A stretch of 64,000 bases of DNA from an uncultured Saprospiraceae bacterium (GCA_938002665.1 CALLAE010000015.1:1-64000); one strand, 5' to 3'; shown: positions 56,101 through 63,894, numbered from the stretch's first letter. The notes: a model not told the origin generated them from the sequence alone. Program-made: numbers and translations.

Positions 56101-57537
56101 TGGGCGAGTGATTTTGATGCAGGTAGTTACCACCCATGTGGTTATCCAGTAGAGTTGTCATTTTCAGCTGATGTAACTGATAAAAATAAAACTTTTGACT
56201 GTGTCACAAGAGGTAATCAAATAGTAGAAATATGGGCATCAGTTACAACTCCAACGGGAGAATTAGTACAGACATACTGCTCTACTTTTATTGATATCCA
56301 AGATAATACTAATGCATGCTCAGGACGTAGGGTATTAGTAGATGGAAGTATCTACACTGAAGAGATGGAGACGGTGGAGAATGTTCGTGTAGATTTAGAA
56401 GGTGCGCAAACACAAGCTCTCACAGCGAATGACGGGACTTATGCTTTTCCAAACATGCCTACAGGTGGAGATTATATAGTATCTCCGTATAGCAATAACG
56501 AACCATTAAATGGTGTCTCTACAATAGATCTCATAAATATTCAAAGACATATTCTTGGAGTGGAGCCATTTGACTCCCCCTATAAGTTTATTGCAGCGGA
56601 TATAGATAACAATAAAATTATCAATGGAGTAGATCTAGTCGAATTGAGAAAATTAATTCTTGGTATATATAAAGAGTTGCCAAGTAATGATTCTTGGAGA
56701 TTTGTAGATGTAGGCTATACGTTCGAAGATCCATCTAATCCATTCAATGAGAATATTGCTGAGGACTATGAGATTTCAAGTTTAGCATCCGATATGGCGA
56801 TAGATTTTATAGCAGTTAAGATAGGAGATCTGAATAGCAGCGCAGAAGTTGAATTAGGTGCACAAAGAAATGTAGAGTCTCAGGTTCTACCAGAAACTAC
56901 TTTCGAAATAGAGAATACAACTTTTGAAGCAGGGGAAATTGTCAGAATTCCGTTCAGTTTAAAATCTGTTAGTGCAGTCCAAGGATTCCAATTTAGTTCT
57001 GTTTTTAATTCTGAATTATTAGAGGTAATAGATGTGCAATCAAGTTCAGCACAGTTAGCAGCAAGTAATTTTGTTATAGAAAATAATACACTTAAAATAA
57101 GTTGGAATAACGTCAATGAGCCTAGTCCAGTAATGTTTGAAGTGGTAGCTATTGCTAAAGAGACTGGAGAATTACAAGGTTCAATTTCTTTGTCTAATGA
57201 TCTTCCAGCTGAAATTTATACAGATAGTAAAAATGCAATCTCTGTAGGATTATACATGAAAGGTGCTTCTGCAGAAGGAATTTTATTGACTCAAAATAGT
57301 CCAAATCCATTCTCAGATGTTACAGAATTCCAACTGCACTTAGACAATGATTCTAAGGTCGAAGTTTCAGTAACAAACCTACAAGGTAAAGTGGTGATGG
57401 CTAATACAAAAGACTATAAGAGAGGAGTTCATACACTAAGGATAACTGAAAATGATCTGGGAGCAACTGGTGTATATTATTTGAATGTAAGAACTGATAA
57501 GAAGACAAAAACGATTAAAATGATATTAATCGATTAA
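53194..57537 (+). CDS. Giant T9SS adhesin with an inserted C-type lectin domain
   Basis: 1447 aa, signal peptide about 1-32 (ending DIQAQ). The order is an N-terminal beta module shared with the paralogues (CWGYIIIEDKLGPNIT), HYR-like modules, then a C-type lectin domain (about 483-608; FWIGIKRNGNSFVN, YTNWAADQPS, EDCVMVTPSNQWNDAGC), more HYR-like modules, a dockerin-like segment (about 1104-1170; NGVSTIDLINIQRHILG, DIDNNKIINGVDLVELRK), a cohesin-like domain (about 1245-1362) and a type A sorting domain (about 1363-1447, SPNPFSDVTEFQL). Inferred: a surface adhesin with possible glycan binding. The lectin site reads QPS rather than EPN or QPD, so sugar specificity cannot be called. Confidence 0.88.
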   Translation: MKYLNLFTEKCTTVCLLMMLVSLTANLDIQAQCSLACNGTTQVSLSSACDALITPSMILSDNGTSCMGGSLSVSVSDDYGTIPLTNIVTNDYVGQTLTAMVIDANSGNTCWGYIIIEDKLGPNITDCPMGFVTMDCPDMNMYPGPTFTDNCSGELTPVLLSEDITTPCLPNIIKRITRVYSAVDDLGNQAANTCTVRFQLLRFNDSRVSYPDSLTIAKNTALDCGIISDYDANDNGRIDEGELTPSDFGVPFYRVFLGAGQGFETLDLFPYPDIYCNTVVTYEDVILPKIGCTQKIMRRWQINEWHCDGEMQWNYTQLIEITDNLGPSVSCLESVQLTTNTLIPAPGGTYGDFNCGAKVQVPLPSGSDNCASSLQYHLAYNTGFVDDYKGEEIVLPMGTNVVLFTVYDDCYNSSTCHIAVDIVDDTPPIAICDQNTTVSLTSGGTAVVNATSFDDGSYDDCKLHCSLVRRMDATSCPCSVPEFCDLTYLGNRDGNNYYLSDYQISGDIAKNRASSYGGNLVTFENADEETWLIGEVRKRWSDRFWIGIKRNGNSFVNPDHSSLSYTNWAADQPSLDADEDCVMVTPSNQWNDAGCASEQRYVMEIPEGCGFSNGVKFCCEDADLDHMVVLRAIDFYGNHNDCMVNISVQDKSAPSITCPPNMTVSCDLIYSDLDAAFGELKIGESCGSNINVVVTEDLNECGSGSITRIWEALGGSQVLSHCKQIITFENDVPFNGDNIICPEQEITVNGCNIPENFGPEVTGTPQYTGGTCDILGADYDDQVFTFNNSSGDACFKILREWEIIDWCQVNPATANYYTWKCHQVIKISNSVRPVISGDQKINVCSYDADCANADVELEVWGEDDCTTAENLRWSYSVFLGSLTGGPTDFSNPATVANGTGDHIVASGKYPLGLHVIRWTFLDGCGNSTTSDQEFTVSNCKAATAYCINGLAVDLMPIYTPTDTFGMIELWASDFDAGSYHPCGYPVELSFSADVTDKNKTFDCVTRGNQIVEIWASVTTPTGELVQTYCSTFIDIQDNTNACSGRRVLVDGSIYTEEMETVENVRVDLEGAQTQALTANDGTYAFPNMPTGGDYIVSPYSNNEPLNGVSTIDLINIQRHILGVEPFDSPYKFIAADIDNNKIINGVDLVELRKLILGIYKELPSNDSWRFVDVGYTFEDPSNPFNENIAEDYEISSLASDMAIDFIAVKIGDLNSSAEVELGAQRNVESQVLPETTFEIENTTFEAGEIVRIPFSLKSVSAVQGFQFSSVFNSELLEVIDVQSSSAQLAASNFVIENNTLKISWNNVNEPSPVMFEVVAIAKETGELQGSISLSNDLPAEIYTDSKNAISVGLYMKGASAEGILLTQNSPNPFSDVTEFQLHLDNDSKVEVSVTNLQGKVVMANTKDYKRGVHTLRITENDLGATGVYYLNVRTDKKTKTIKMILID

Positions 57538-57570
57538 GATATATAAGATTTACTGTTTTTGGGATGGGGC

Positions 57571-57604
57571 CCCTCTCCAAGTAGTTGGAGGGGGTCTTTT
57601 TTTA
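57571..57604 (+). terminator. Rho-independent terminator
   Basis: A 10-bp stem (57571-57580 with 57585-57594, loop GTAG) followed by TCTTTTTTTA. Preceded by the same GTTTTTGGGATGG box as the terminator at 52940. Confidence 0.85.
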
Positions 57605-57642
57605 TTTTTGAACTTTCTTACCAGTTAAGACATTATATAGAA

Positions 57643-58053
57643 GTGTCCAGGATATTAGGTATTGATTACGGAATTAAGAAATGTGGAGTAGCGGTTACAG
57701 ATCCTCTTCAAATCATTGTATCCCCCCTTAAAACTGTTAAAACATCTTCTCTTTTATCCTTTCTTAAAATATATTTCCAAGAAGAGCAGGTTGAGAAGAT
57801 CGTTCTAGGAATACCTTCTCATGCCGATGGCAATCCGACTTATCTAGTGCCATTGATCAAAAACTTTGAGAAACAAATAGTGGACAGTTTTCCTGCTGTA
57901 AAATTGGATTACCAAAATGAGAATTATTCATCTCAGCAAGCCAAGGAAATACTACTCAATAGTGGATTGTCTAAGAAGCAAAGACAAGACAAGAGTAGAC
58001 TTGATAAAATCTCAGCAGTTATTATCTTGCAGCGTTATTTGAAACATATATAA
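57643..58053 (+). CDS. ruvX: Holliday junction resolvase-like RuvX (YqgF)
   Basis: 136 aa from the GTG at 57643, which gives the family's normal length and N-terminus (SRILGIDYGIKKCGVAVTD). A longer frame from 57559 would start inside the terminator and is rejected. RNase H-like fold: the first catalytic Asp in GIDYG, LGIPSHADGNPT, NENYSS where most homologues have DERLT, and a C-terminal DKISAVIILQRYL with the last Asp. The family processes pre-16S rRNA ends and is linked to recombination. It is 6 bp upstream of def, in an operon. Confidence 0.88.
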   Translation: MSRILGIDYGIKKCGVAVTDPLQIIVSPLKTVKTSSLLSFLKIYFQEEQVEKIVLGIPSHADGNPTYLVPLIKNFEKQIVDSFPAVKLDYQNENYSSQQAKEILLNSGLSKKQRQDKSRLDKISAVIILQRYLKHI

Positions 58054-58059
58054 TTCCAC

Positions 58060-58617
58060 ATGATAATTCCAATTTACGCTTATGGCCAGCCTGTTCTGAA
58101 AAGAGCAGGTGAAGAAATTGATTCAACTTATGCAGGTCTGGAAAAATTGATAGAGAATATGTGGGATACAATGTATAATGCAAAAGGGATAGGCTTAGCT
58201 GCTCCTCAAGTAGGCAAATCTATCAAGCTCTTTGTGGCTGACACAAAACAACTCGAAGATGATGAAAAGGATTTAGTTGGTATCAAACAGGTTTTCATTA
58301 ATCCCATTATTCTAGAAGAGAATGGTGAAGAAGAATCTTATGAAGAGGGTTGCTTAAGTATACCGGATGTAAGGGGTGATGTAATGCGAAAACCTGAAAT
58401 TCATGTGCAGTTTCATGATGAGAATTTTCAGCAACACAAGAAATCTTTTAAGGGGATAAATGCAAGAGTAATCCAGCATGAGTATGATCATGTGATAGGT
58501 AAGCTCTTCACTGAGCAGTTACAACCTTTGAGGAAGAGAATGATAAAACGAAAACTAGAGTCGATAAAAAAAGGCAAAATAGCGACTGATTATAGAATGA
58601 GATTTGTCATTAAGTAG
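58060..58617 (+). CDS. def: Peptide deformylase
   Basis: 185 aa cytoplasmic metalloenzyme that removes the formyl group from new proteins. The three motifs are intact: GIGLAAPQVG (43-52), EGCLSIP with metal ligand Cys98, and QHEYDHVIG with His140, Glu141 and His144. Start ATG is 6 bp after the ruvX stop, so it is likely translated from the same transcript. Confidence 0.95.
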   Translation: MIIPIYAYGQPVLKRAGEEIDSTYAGLEKLIENMWDTMYNAKGIGLAAPQVGKSIKLFVADTKQLEDDEKDLVGIKQVFINPIILEENGEEESYEEGCLSIPDVRGDVMRKPEIHVQFHDENFQQHKKSFKGINARVIQHEYDHVIGKLFTEQLQPLRKRMIKRKLESIKKGKIATDYRMRFVIK

Positions 58618-58620
58618 AAA

Positions 58621-59256
58621 CTACTTTCTACCAAAGTCGGCAGGAATTTCTCCCCAGTTAGCTGTGTCCCACTTTAGAATCTTGATAGAGTGATGATTGT
58701 TATGCAACCACTTCAATGCTCGGTCTATCATTTCAAAAATTGTCTTATTTGCTTCAGTTTTTTTTAGGGTAGTTTTGATCTTTTTGTTCCTTACCCAAGC
58801 CATTGCAGTTCTACTATCAGAATAAATGGCAATGTCTTCTTTGTTCATCTTGCACAAAAGAGAAAGAGCATGGACCAAAGCTAAAAATTCACCTATGTTA
58901 TTTGTGCCTTCGGAAAAAGGCCCCTTTCTAAAGAGCTCTTCACCTGTAGTAGTTATAACTCCCCTGTATTCCATGACGCCGGGATTCTTGCTACAAGCAG
59001 CATCCACACTGATGCTATTTTTTTCAATCAGATGCCAGTGATTTTTGAGGTCATTTTTTTGATTCTTTTTCTTAGATCCAATATGCTCTACTGCAGATTC
59101 TCCAAAAGCTGCTTTTGCCTCACTCTCAGTTTTGAATGACTTATATTTGGCATTTGGATAGCCTTTTATTTGTAATTGGCATTCATCCCAGCTCGAATAT
59201 ATTCCAGGTTGTTGGCCCACCCACACAACATAATATTTACTTTTAGACTTAGTCAT
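58621..59256 (-). CDS. rnhA: Ribonuclease HI with viroplasmin-type N-terminal domain
   Basis: 211 aa. Residues 1-55 are a caulimovirus viroplasmin / RNase H1 hybrid-binding domain (YYVVWVGQQPGIYSSWDEC, YKSFKTESEAKAAF). Residues about 75-211 are RNase H: catalytic Asp in ISVDAACSKNPG, Glu in NNIGEFLALVHAL, Asp in AIYSDSRTAMAW and a final Asp in EIPADFGRK. It degrades RNA in RNA-DNA hybrids. The gene converges on def (3-bp gap) and is divergent from tatD (27-bp gap). Confidence 0.9.
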   Translation of the reverse strand: MTKSKSKYYVVWVGQQPGIYSSWDECQLQIKGYPNAKYKSFKTESEAKAAFGESAVEHIGSKKKNQKNDLKNHWHLIEKNSISVDAACSKNPGVMEYRGVITTTGEELFRKGPFSEGTNNIGEFLALVHALSLLCKMNKEDIAIYSDSRTAMAWVRNKKIKTTLKKTEANKTIFEMIDRALKWLHNNHHSIKILKWDTANWGEIPADFGRK

Positions 59257-59283
59257 TCACCCAAAGTTAATCATCTAAAATTT

Positions 59284-60057
59284 ATGTTTATAGATACCCA
59301 TGCTCATTTATATCTTGATCAGTTCTCTCAAGACCTACATGATATCATGCACCGTGCTCAAGAATCCAAAATCCAAAAAATATTCTTACCCAATATCGAT
59401 TGCTCCACCACGAGTAGTATGAATGCAATTTGTCAGAAATTTCCAAATGTCTTGTATCCAATGATGGGATTGCATCCTTGTTCTGTGAAAGAAAACTTCG
59501 AAGAGGAATTAGCGAAAATGAAGCTCGAATTAGATACAGGTAATTATTTCGGGGTAGGGGAGACTGGAATAGATTTGTACTGGGATGTAAGTTTTAAAGA
59601 ACAACAAATAAGAGCTTTCGAGACTCAAATCGAATGGGCTAAGGAATACAAACTTCCTATAATCATTCATTCTAGAGATGCTTTAGATTTAACTATCGAA
59701 TTAATAACTAAACATCAGAATGGTGCACTTACCGGAGTTTTTCACTGTTTTAATGGTGATATAGAACAATGCAAAAAAATTGAAGCAATAGGTTTTTTCA
59801 TGGGCTTAGGTGGTGTAATCACTTACAAGAAAGCAAATATGGGAGAAGTCGTAAAGCTTATGAGTATAGATAACCTTTTGCTAGAAACAGATGCACCTTA
59901 CTTGAGCCCAGTTCCATACAGAGGTAAGAGAAACGAAAGTTCCTACATAACTGAGATAGCAAAAAGGGTTGCTGAATTTAGAGAGGATAGCCCTGAAAGC
60001 ATAGGAGTCCATAGCACTAACAATGCGAAAAAGTTATTCGGAAAAGCATTTTACTAA
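59284..60057 (+). CDS. TatD family metal-dependent DNase
   Basis: 257 aa from the ATG at 59284; a longer frame from 59176 would overlap the divergent RNase H gene and is rejected. Metal ligands of the TatD family are visible: FIDTHAHLYLDQF (two His), GVGETGIDLYWD (Glu), IIIHSRDA (His), GVFHCFNGD (His) and LLLETDAPYLSP (Asp). Members are 3'-5' exonucleases or deoxyribonucleases acting in DNA repair and turnover. Confidence 0.92.
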   Translation: MFIDTHAHLYLDQFSQDLHDIMHRAQESKIQKIFLPNIDCSTTSSMNAICQKFPNVLYPMMGLHPCSVKENFEEELAKMKLELDTGNYFGVGETGIDLYWDVSFKEQQIRAFETQIEWAKEYKLPIIIHSRDALDLTIELITKHQNGALTGVFHCFNGDIEQCKKIEAIGFFMGLGGVITYKKANMGEVVKLMSIDNLLLETDAPYLSPVPYRGKRNESSYITEIAKRVAEFREDSPESIGVHSTNNAKKLFGKAFY

Positions 60058-60114
60058 GTTGCTGATCTTAATTTTTTTGCTGATGACAAAAACTAACAGA
60101 TTCGAAATATAATA

Positions 60115-60122
60115 TACCTTTG
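60115..60122 (+). promoter_or_regulatory. Candidate -7 element of the tRNA-Ser promoter
   Basis: TACCTTTG matches TAnnTTTG and ends 9 bp before the mature tRNA 5' end. The distance is right for a tRNA promoter, making this the most credible -7 element in the window. Confidence 0.5.
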
Positions 60123-60131
60123 CTGACCTTT

Positions 60132-60222
60132 GGAGAATTGGCCGAGTGGCTTAAGGCGCTCGCTTGGAAAGCGGGTATACCTCAAAAGGGTATCGGGGGT
60201 TCGAATCCCTCATTCTCCGCCA
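60132..60222 (+). tRNA. tRNA-Ser (anticodon GGA)
   Basis: A 91-nt class II tRNA. The acceptor stem GGAGAAT pairs with ATTCTCC, discriminator G at 60219, and CCA is encoded at 60220-60222. The anticodon loop TTGGAAA gives anticodon GGA (60166-60168), reading UCC and UCU. A long variable arm and the T loop GTTCGAATC are present. Confidence 0.95.
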
Positions 60223-60238
60223 TAATAACTCAGACTAG

Positions 60239-61282
60239 TTATAGGTAAGAATTTATTTTTGAGCCTAGAAAGTCTGTTAGCATTGACTTAGACAACTTAT
60301 GTTTTGATGTAAGGAATCTCCTCATTAGTTTTTTTAGTTCATTAGATTCTATGTTGACAGCCTTCTGATATTCATACATCATTTCTATTGCAGCTTTGTA
60401 ATTCTTACCTCGCAAAAATTTTATACTCAAGGCTAAAGCATTTTTTTCCTTTTCATAGTCGGTATTTGGCAGAACCAATTTTTCGAAATGGCCTATATGT
60501 ATAGGAACTCTGTCCATTATAAGTGTAGCCTTGTCATTACCGTTGAGTAAATCGCTTGCAGATTCAGTATATGATATTTTCCTTTTTCTTCTGGGATTTA
60601 AGAAATTATAGGAGATACTTATGTCATCAGTTCCATAGAGTAAAGTACAATAATTGATAACATCAGAATCATTTGATAATGAGAGGAAAATCGAATTTCG
60701 AATAGAACAAAATTTATTGTCAAAGTGTCCTGAAATAATCAGATCTGATTTTTTTGTAAAAAGATGTGTCCTCCTCCTCAATGCAGAATGGCAAATAAGA
60801 ATATCATGATGCATATCTTTACATCTTGAAAGACATTCCTTTAGTGCTTTTTTATGATTGGTAGTAAGAAACGGAATTCCAAGAATTTTCAAATTTTTAT
60901 ATCTGACAGACTTATTTGGAATCTCTTCCACATTAGCCATATTTTCTGACTCTTTTTTGACAATGTCGTAATACTTCTCTAGGTCATTATCGCCTTGTAT
61001 GAAATAAGTTTGGACTTTAGCCTGGTCCAGTAAGCTGAGCAAATAAAGAAAGGCGAAATGAAATCCATGCCCACAGGAGCCATCGCCTGTAAGGTCGCCG
61101 GCAAATAAGACTAATTCTGGTTGTTCTTCTTGTACTAAAGACCAATATTTATTGACTGATCTGAATCTAGAGCCATATCCTTTACGCTTCGATTTGTTCA
61201 GATCATGGAGATCAGTTATGGATATCTTTTTTGAGTCTAGAATCCAGTATAAATCAGATAATACTAGGGCCTTTATGTCCAT
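60239..61282 (-). CDS. Metallophosphoesterase-like protein with altered metal site
   Basis: 347 aa. Calcineurin-like phosphoesterase landmarks occur in order in the first 200 residues: VLSDLYW, LFAGDLTGDG, IQGDNDLEKY, ILICHSAL and IISGHFDN. Two expected histidines are changed: the DxH motif reads SDLY and the GHxH motif reads GHFD. The C-terminal 120 residues are helical and unrecognised. A cytoplasmic protein with no signal peptide. It ends 16 bp from tRNA-Ser on the opposite strand. The function is unknown; catalysis may be reduced or altered. Confidence 0.7.
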   Translation of the reverse strand: MDIKALVLSDLYWILDSKKISITDLHDLNKSKRKGYGSRFRSVNKYWSLVQEEQPELVLFAGDLTGDGSCGHGFHFAFLYLLSLLDQAKVQTYFIQGDNDLEKYYDIVKKESENMANVEEIPNKSVRYKNLKILGIPFLTTNHKKALKECLSRCKDMHHDILICHSALRRRTHLFTKKSDLIISGHFDNKFCSIRNSIFLSLSNDSDVINYCTLLYGTDDISISYNFLNPRRKRKISYTESASDLLNGNDKATLIMDRVPIHIGHFEKLVLPNTDYEKEKNALALSIKFLRGKNYKAAIEMMYEYQKAVNIESNELKKLMRRFLTSKHKLSKSMLTDFLGSKINSYL

Positions 61283-61534
61283 TCTATACTTTCATTAGCT
61301 GTTAGTGGCTCACTGTCAATGTAATATAAATATGATATGAGACTATATGTGTATACACCAATTAGTGCTCATAATACATCTATTATCTACAACCATATTT
61401 AATATAATTTGATACTTGTCGTGACCAATTAAATTTTGATTAGTTATTCATTGGTTGATAACAAATATTTCTATTTTAGGGTCTTTAAAGAATTTTAATT
61501 TACCGACTTACATTTCAAAAGAAAAGAAGAAATC

Positions 61535-62266
61535 ATGCGAAAAATCGTTCTTAGTTGTTTAATTCTATCAGGTATTTGCTTTTTTGGTTTAGGAGACCTT
61601 GCGGCACAAGACGCGGCAGCAAATGATGGTGGGGGAATGTTCCAAGTGTTGAAGGAGAAGTTTATTGAAGGGGACTGGAAATTTATGAGTTTGGTTCTCG
61701 TGACTTTAATTTTAGGTCTCGCATTCTGCATAGAAAGAATCGTAACCTTAAATATAGCAACGACTAATACATCAAAACTGCTGAGCACAATAGATAATCG
61801 GTTAGCTGATGGAGACTTGGAAGGAGCTAAAGAGGTAGCAAGATCTACTTCTGGACCTACGGCAAGTGTACTATATGAAGGACTTAGAAATGCTCACAAT
61901 GGACCTGAAGCCGTCGAAAAAGCTATCGTATCTTATGGATCTGTGCAGATGGGGCTACTAGAGAAAGGCCTTGTATGGATTTCATTATTTATAGCTATTG
62001 CACCGATGTTAGGTTTCATGGGTACAGTAATAGGTATGATTCAAGCCTTTGATAGAATCGAGGCGGTAGGGGATTTGTCACCTTCAGTTGTTGCGGGAGG
62101 TATTAAGGTAGCCTTATTGACTACTGTATTCGGACTAGTTGCAGCTATTATACTTCAGATATTCTATAATTACATTGTGTCTAAGATAGATGGAATAGTA
62201 AATAAGATGGAAGAGTCTTCTATTGGATTAGTAGACGTGATGTCTAGAAACGGCTTATTTAAGTAA
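61535..62266 (+). CDS. exbB: MotA/TolQ/ExbB proton channel family protein
   Basis: 243 aa. A signal-like N-terminal segment (about 1-25) is followed by three membrane helices (about 46-66, 147-170, 185-212) and the conserved core IAPMLGFMGTVIGMIQAFD, then a GIKVALLTTVFGLVAA segment. It forms the channel part of a TonB-ExbB-ExbD or Tol-type motor that uses the proton gradient to drive outer-membrane transport. First gene of a four-gene operon with short spacers (15-18 bp). Confidence 0.92.
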   Translation: MRKIVLSCLILSGICFFGLGDLAAQDAAANDGGGMFQVLKEKFIEGDWKFMSLVLVTLILGLAFCIERIVTLNIATTNTSKLLSTIDNRLADGDLEGAKEVARSTSGPTASVLYEGLRNAHNGPEAVEKAIVSYGSVQMGLLEKGLVWISLFIAIAPMLGFMGTVIGMIQAFDRIEAVGDLSPSVVAGGIKVALLTTVFGLVAAIILQIFYNYIVSKIDGIVNKMEESSIGLVDVMSRNGLFK

Positions 62267-62284
62267 CAACCTATTAGCATAGAT

Positions 62285-62779
62285 ATGTATAAATTATTAA
62301 CTAGTAAAGGCCAATTATTTGCTATTGCATTAGGCTTAATAAGCGTTGCTATTGCAATAGGGTCCATAGTATCTGGAGTGAAGTCTAACTATAGTATGTC
62401 TGACGATCTCGTAGACATAATGAAAGGTAACCCAGAAGCAACCTTTGATTTTATCAATCCTGCAATTACGATAGTACTTGTCTTGATGGTTGTAGCACTT
62501 GCCGCTGCAGTCATATTCGGACTGATAGGTTTGCTTTCTGATCCAAAGGGATCAATGAAGTTTTTGATAGGACTTGCCCTGATAGCGTTACTGTTTTTTG
62601 TTTTCTATTCTACTTCAAGTGGAGAAAGCACGGGTAGATTAGCAATGATTACACAAAAGTTTGATGTGAGCAATGGTGTCTCTAAGCTGATAAGTGGTGG
62701 TGTCAAGACGGCTGTGTGGAGTATTTTTATCGCCTTTTTTGTTGCGATAGCAATGGAAATAATTAACTTTTTCAAGTAA
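62285..62779 (+). CDS. Four-helix membrane protein of the ExbBD operon, unknown function
   Basis: 164 aa, with hydrophobic segments near residues 9-31, 58-82, 91-110 and 138-162. It is not related to ExbB or ExbD by any visible motif. It lies between exbB and the first exbD with 18- and 15-bp spacers, so it probably belongs to the same motor complex. No name can be given. Confidence 0.75.
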   Translation: MYKLLTSKGQLFAIALGLISVAIAIGSIVSGVKSNYSMSDDLVDIMKGNPEATFDFINPAITIVLVLMVVALAAAVIFGLIGLLSDPKGSMKFLIGLALIALLFFVFYSTSSGESTGRLAMITQKFDVSNGVSKLISGGVKTAVWSIFIAFFVAIAMEIINFFK

Positions 62780-62794
62780 CAAAATCCTTATTTA

Positions 62795-63340
62795 ATGGCT
62801 AGAAAGACCAGAGAAGCACCAGCGGTTAATGCAGGTTCAATGGCAGACATTGCCTTTTTACTTCTGATTTTCTTCCTTGTTACTACAACTATTGATGTAG
62901 ATAAAGGGGTACTTGTTAAGTTACCACCTTGGTCAGAAGAAGAGCCAGATATTACAGAAATGAAGACGAGAAATGTCTATTCTGTTTTAGTAAATGCTCA
63001 AGATCAATTATTAGTAAGAGGGGAGCCTCAAAGTGTCAAGACCTTAAGAGCTAATGCAAAGGAATTTATCATGAATCCTAACAAAAGGGATGACATGGCA
63101 GAAAAACCTACAAAAGCCATAATCTCTATCAAAAATGATAGAGGGACAAGCTATAAGACCTACTTAGAAGTTTATAATGAGCTAAAAGCAGCTTATAATG
63201 AGTTAAGAGAGGAGATGGCGAATAGAAAACATGGCAAAAGTTTTGAATTTTTGAGTAAAGATCAAAGGAGAGCTATCAGAGCTGCAATTCCACTTGTAAT
63301 TTCTGAGTCTGAGCCGACAAATTTTGGAGACGAAAACTAA
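62795..63340 (+). CDS. exbD: ExbD/TolR family biopolymer transport protein
   Basis: 181 aa. The N-terminal cytoplasmic stub is followed by one membrane helix (MADIAFLLLIFFLVTTTI) that carries the proton-path Asp18. The periplasmic part begins DVDKGVLVKLP and is larger than usual, with a charged segment about 85-165. It pairs with the ExbB-like channel. The next gene, another ExbD, starts 6 bp after its stop. Confidence 0.92.
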   Translation: MARKTREAPAVNAGSMADIAFLLLIFFLVTTTIDVDKGVLVKLPPWSEEEPDITEMKTRNVYSVLVNAQDQLLVRGEPQSVKTLRANAKEFIMNPNKRDDMAEKPTKAIISIKNDRGTSYKTYLEVYNELKAAYNELREEMANRKHGKSFEFLSKDQRRAIRAAIPLVISESEPTNFGDEN

Positions 63341-63346
63341 TCTATA

Positions 63347-63814
63347 ATGGGAAAATTTCAAAAGAAGAGAGGAAAATCGACTCCTGAGGTTTCTACGGCA
63401 TCACTGCCAGATATCATCTTCATGTTACTATTTTTCTTTATGATGGTAACAGTCATGAGAGACTCAGAGCTAAAGGTGACTAATAATGTCCCTTATGCAA
63501 CAGAGCTAACGAAACTAGAAAAGAAATCTTTGGTTAATTACCTACACATAGGAAAGCCACTAAAGAAGTATCAGGCGCAATATGGTACAAAACCACAGTT
63601 GCAATTAGGAGATAAATTTTCAACTATTGCTGATATTCCTCTTTTTCTAGAAAAGCATAAAAGTACCCTTCCTGAAAAGCAAAGACCAGGAATAAATTCT
63701 TCGCTCAAAGTTGATGGAGAGGTCACAATGGGAATAGTAACCGATGTAAAACAAAAACTAAGAAAGTCAGGTCAGCTGAAGGTTAACTATTCAGCTAAGA
63801 AAAGACCAGATTGA
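63347..63814 (+). CDS. exbD: Second ExbD/TolR family protein
   Basis: 155 aa. Membrane helix LPDIIFMLLFFFMMVTVM with the conserved Asp near its start, then the periplasmic segment (VTNNVPYATELTKL). It differs enough from the preceding ExbD to suggest a heteromeric stator. The operon ends with this TGA and a terminator 27 bp later. Confidence 0.92.
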   Translation: MGKFQKKRGKSTPEVSTASLPDIIFMLLFFFMMVTVMRDSELKVTNNVPYATELTKLEKKSLVNYLHIGKPLKKYQAQYGTKPQLQLGDKFSTIADIPLFLEKHKSTLPEKQRPGINSSLKVDGEVTMGIVTDVKQKLRKSGQLKVNYSAKKRPD

Positions 63815-63840
63815 TTCTAAAGTCAACGAAAAAAATGAAA

Positions 63841-63877
63841 GAGGTTATCTACCACAAGTAGATGGCCTCTTTTTTTT
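63841..63877 (+). terminator. Rho-independent terminator of the exb operon
   Basis: A 12-bp stem with two G-T pairs (63841-63852 with 63858-63869, loop CACAA) is followed by eight T. Confidence 0.85.
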
Positions 63878-63894
63878 GCCTGCATTTTGATATA

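Noticed and set aside
57559-57642. Longer N-terminus for RuvX
   Set aside because: It would begin with TTG upstream of and through the terminator stem, and adds residues not found in the family.
59176-59283. Longer N-terminus for the TatD protein
   Set aside because: It overlaps the divergent RNase H gene; the conserved family start is at the ATG at 59284.
60132-61282. tRNA-Ser as an attachment site for an integrated element
   Set aside because: No integrase, no repeated tRNA 3' end and ordinary neighbours. The metallophosphoesterase gene alone is not evidence of an island.
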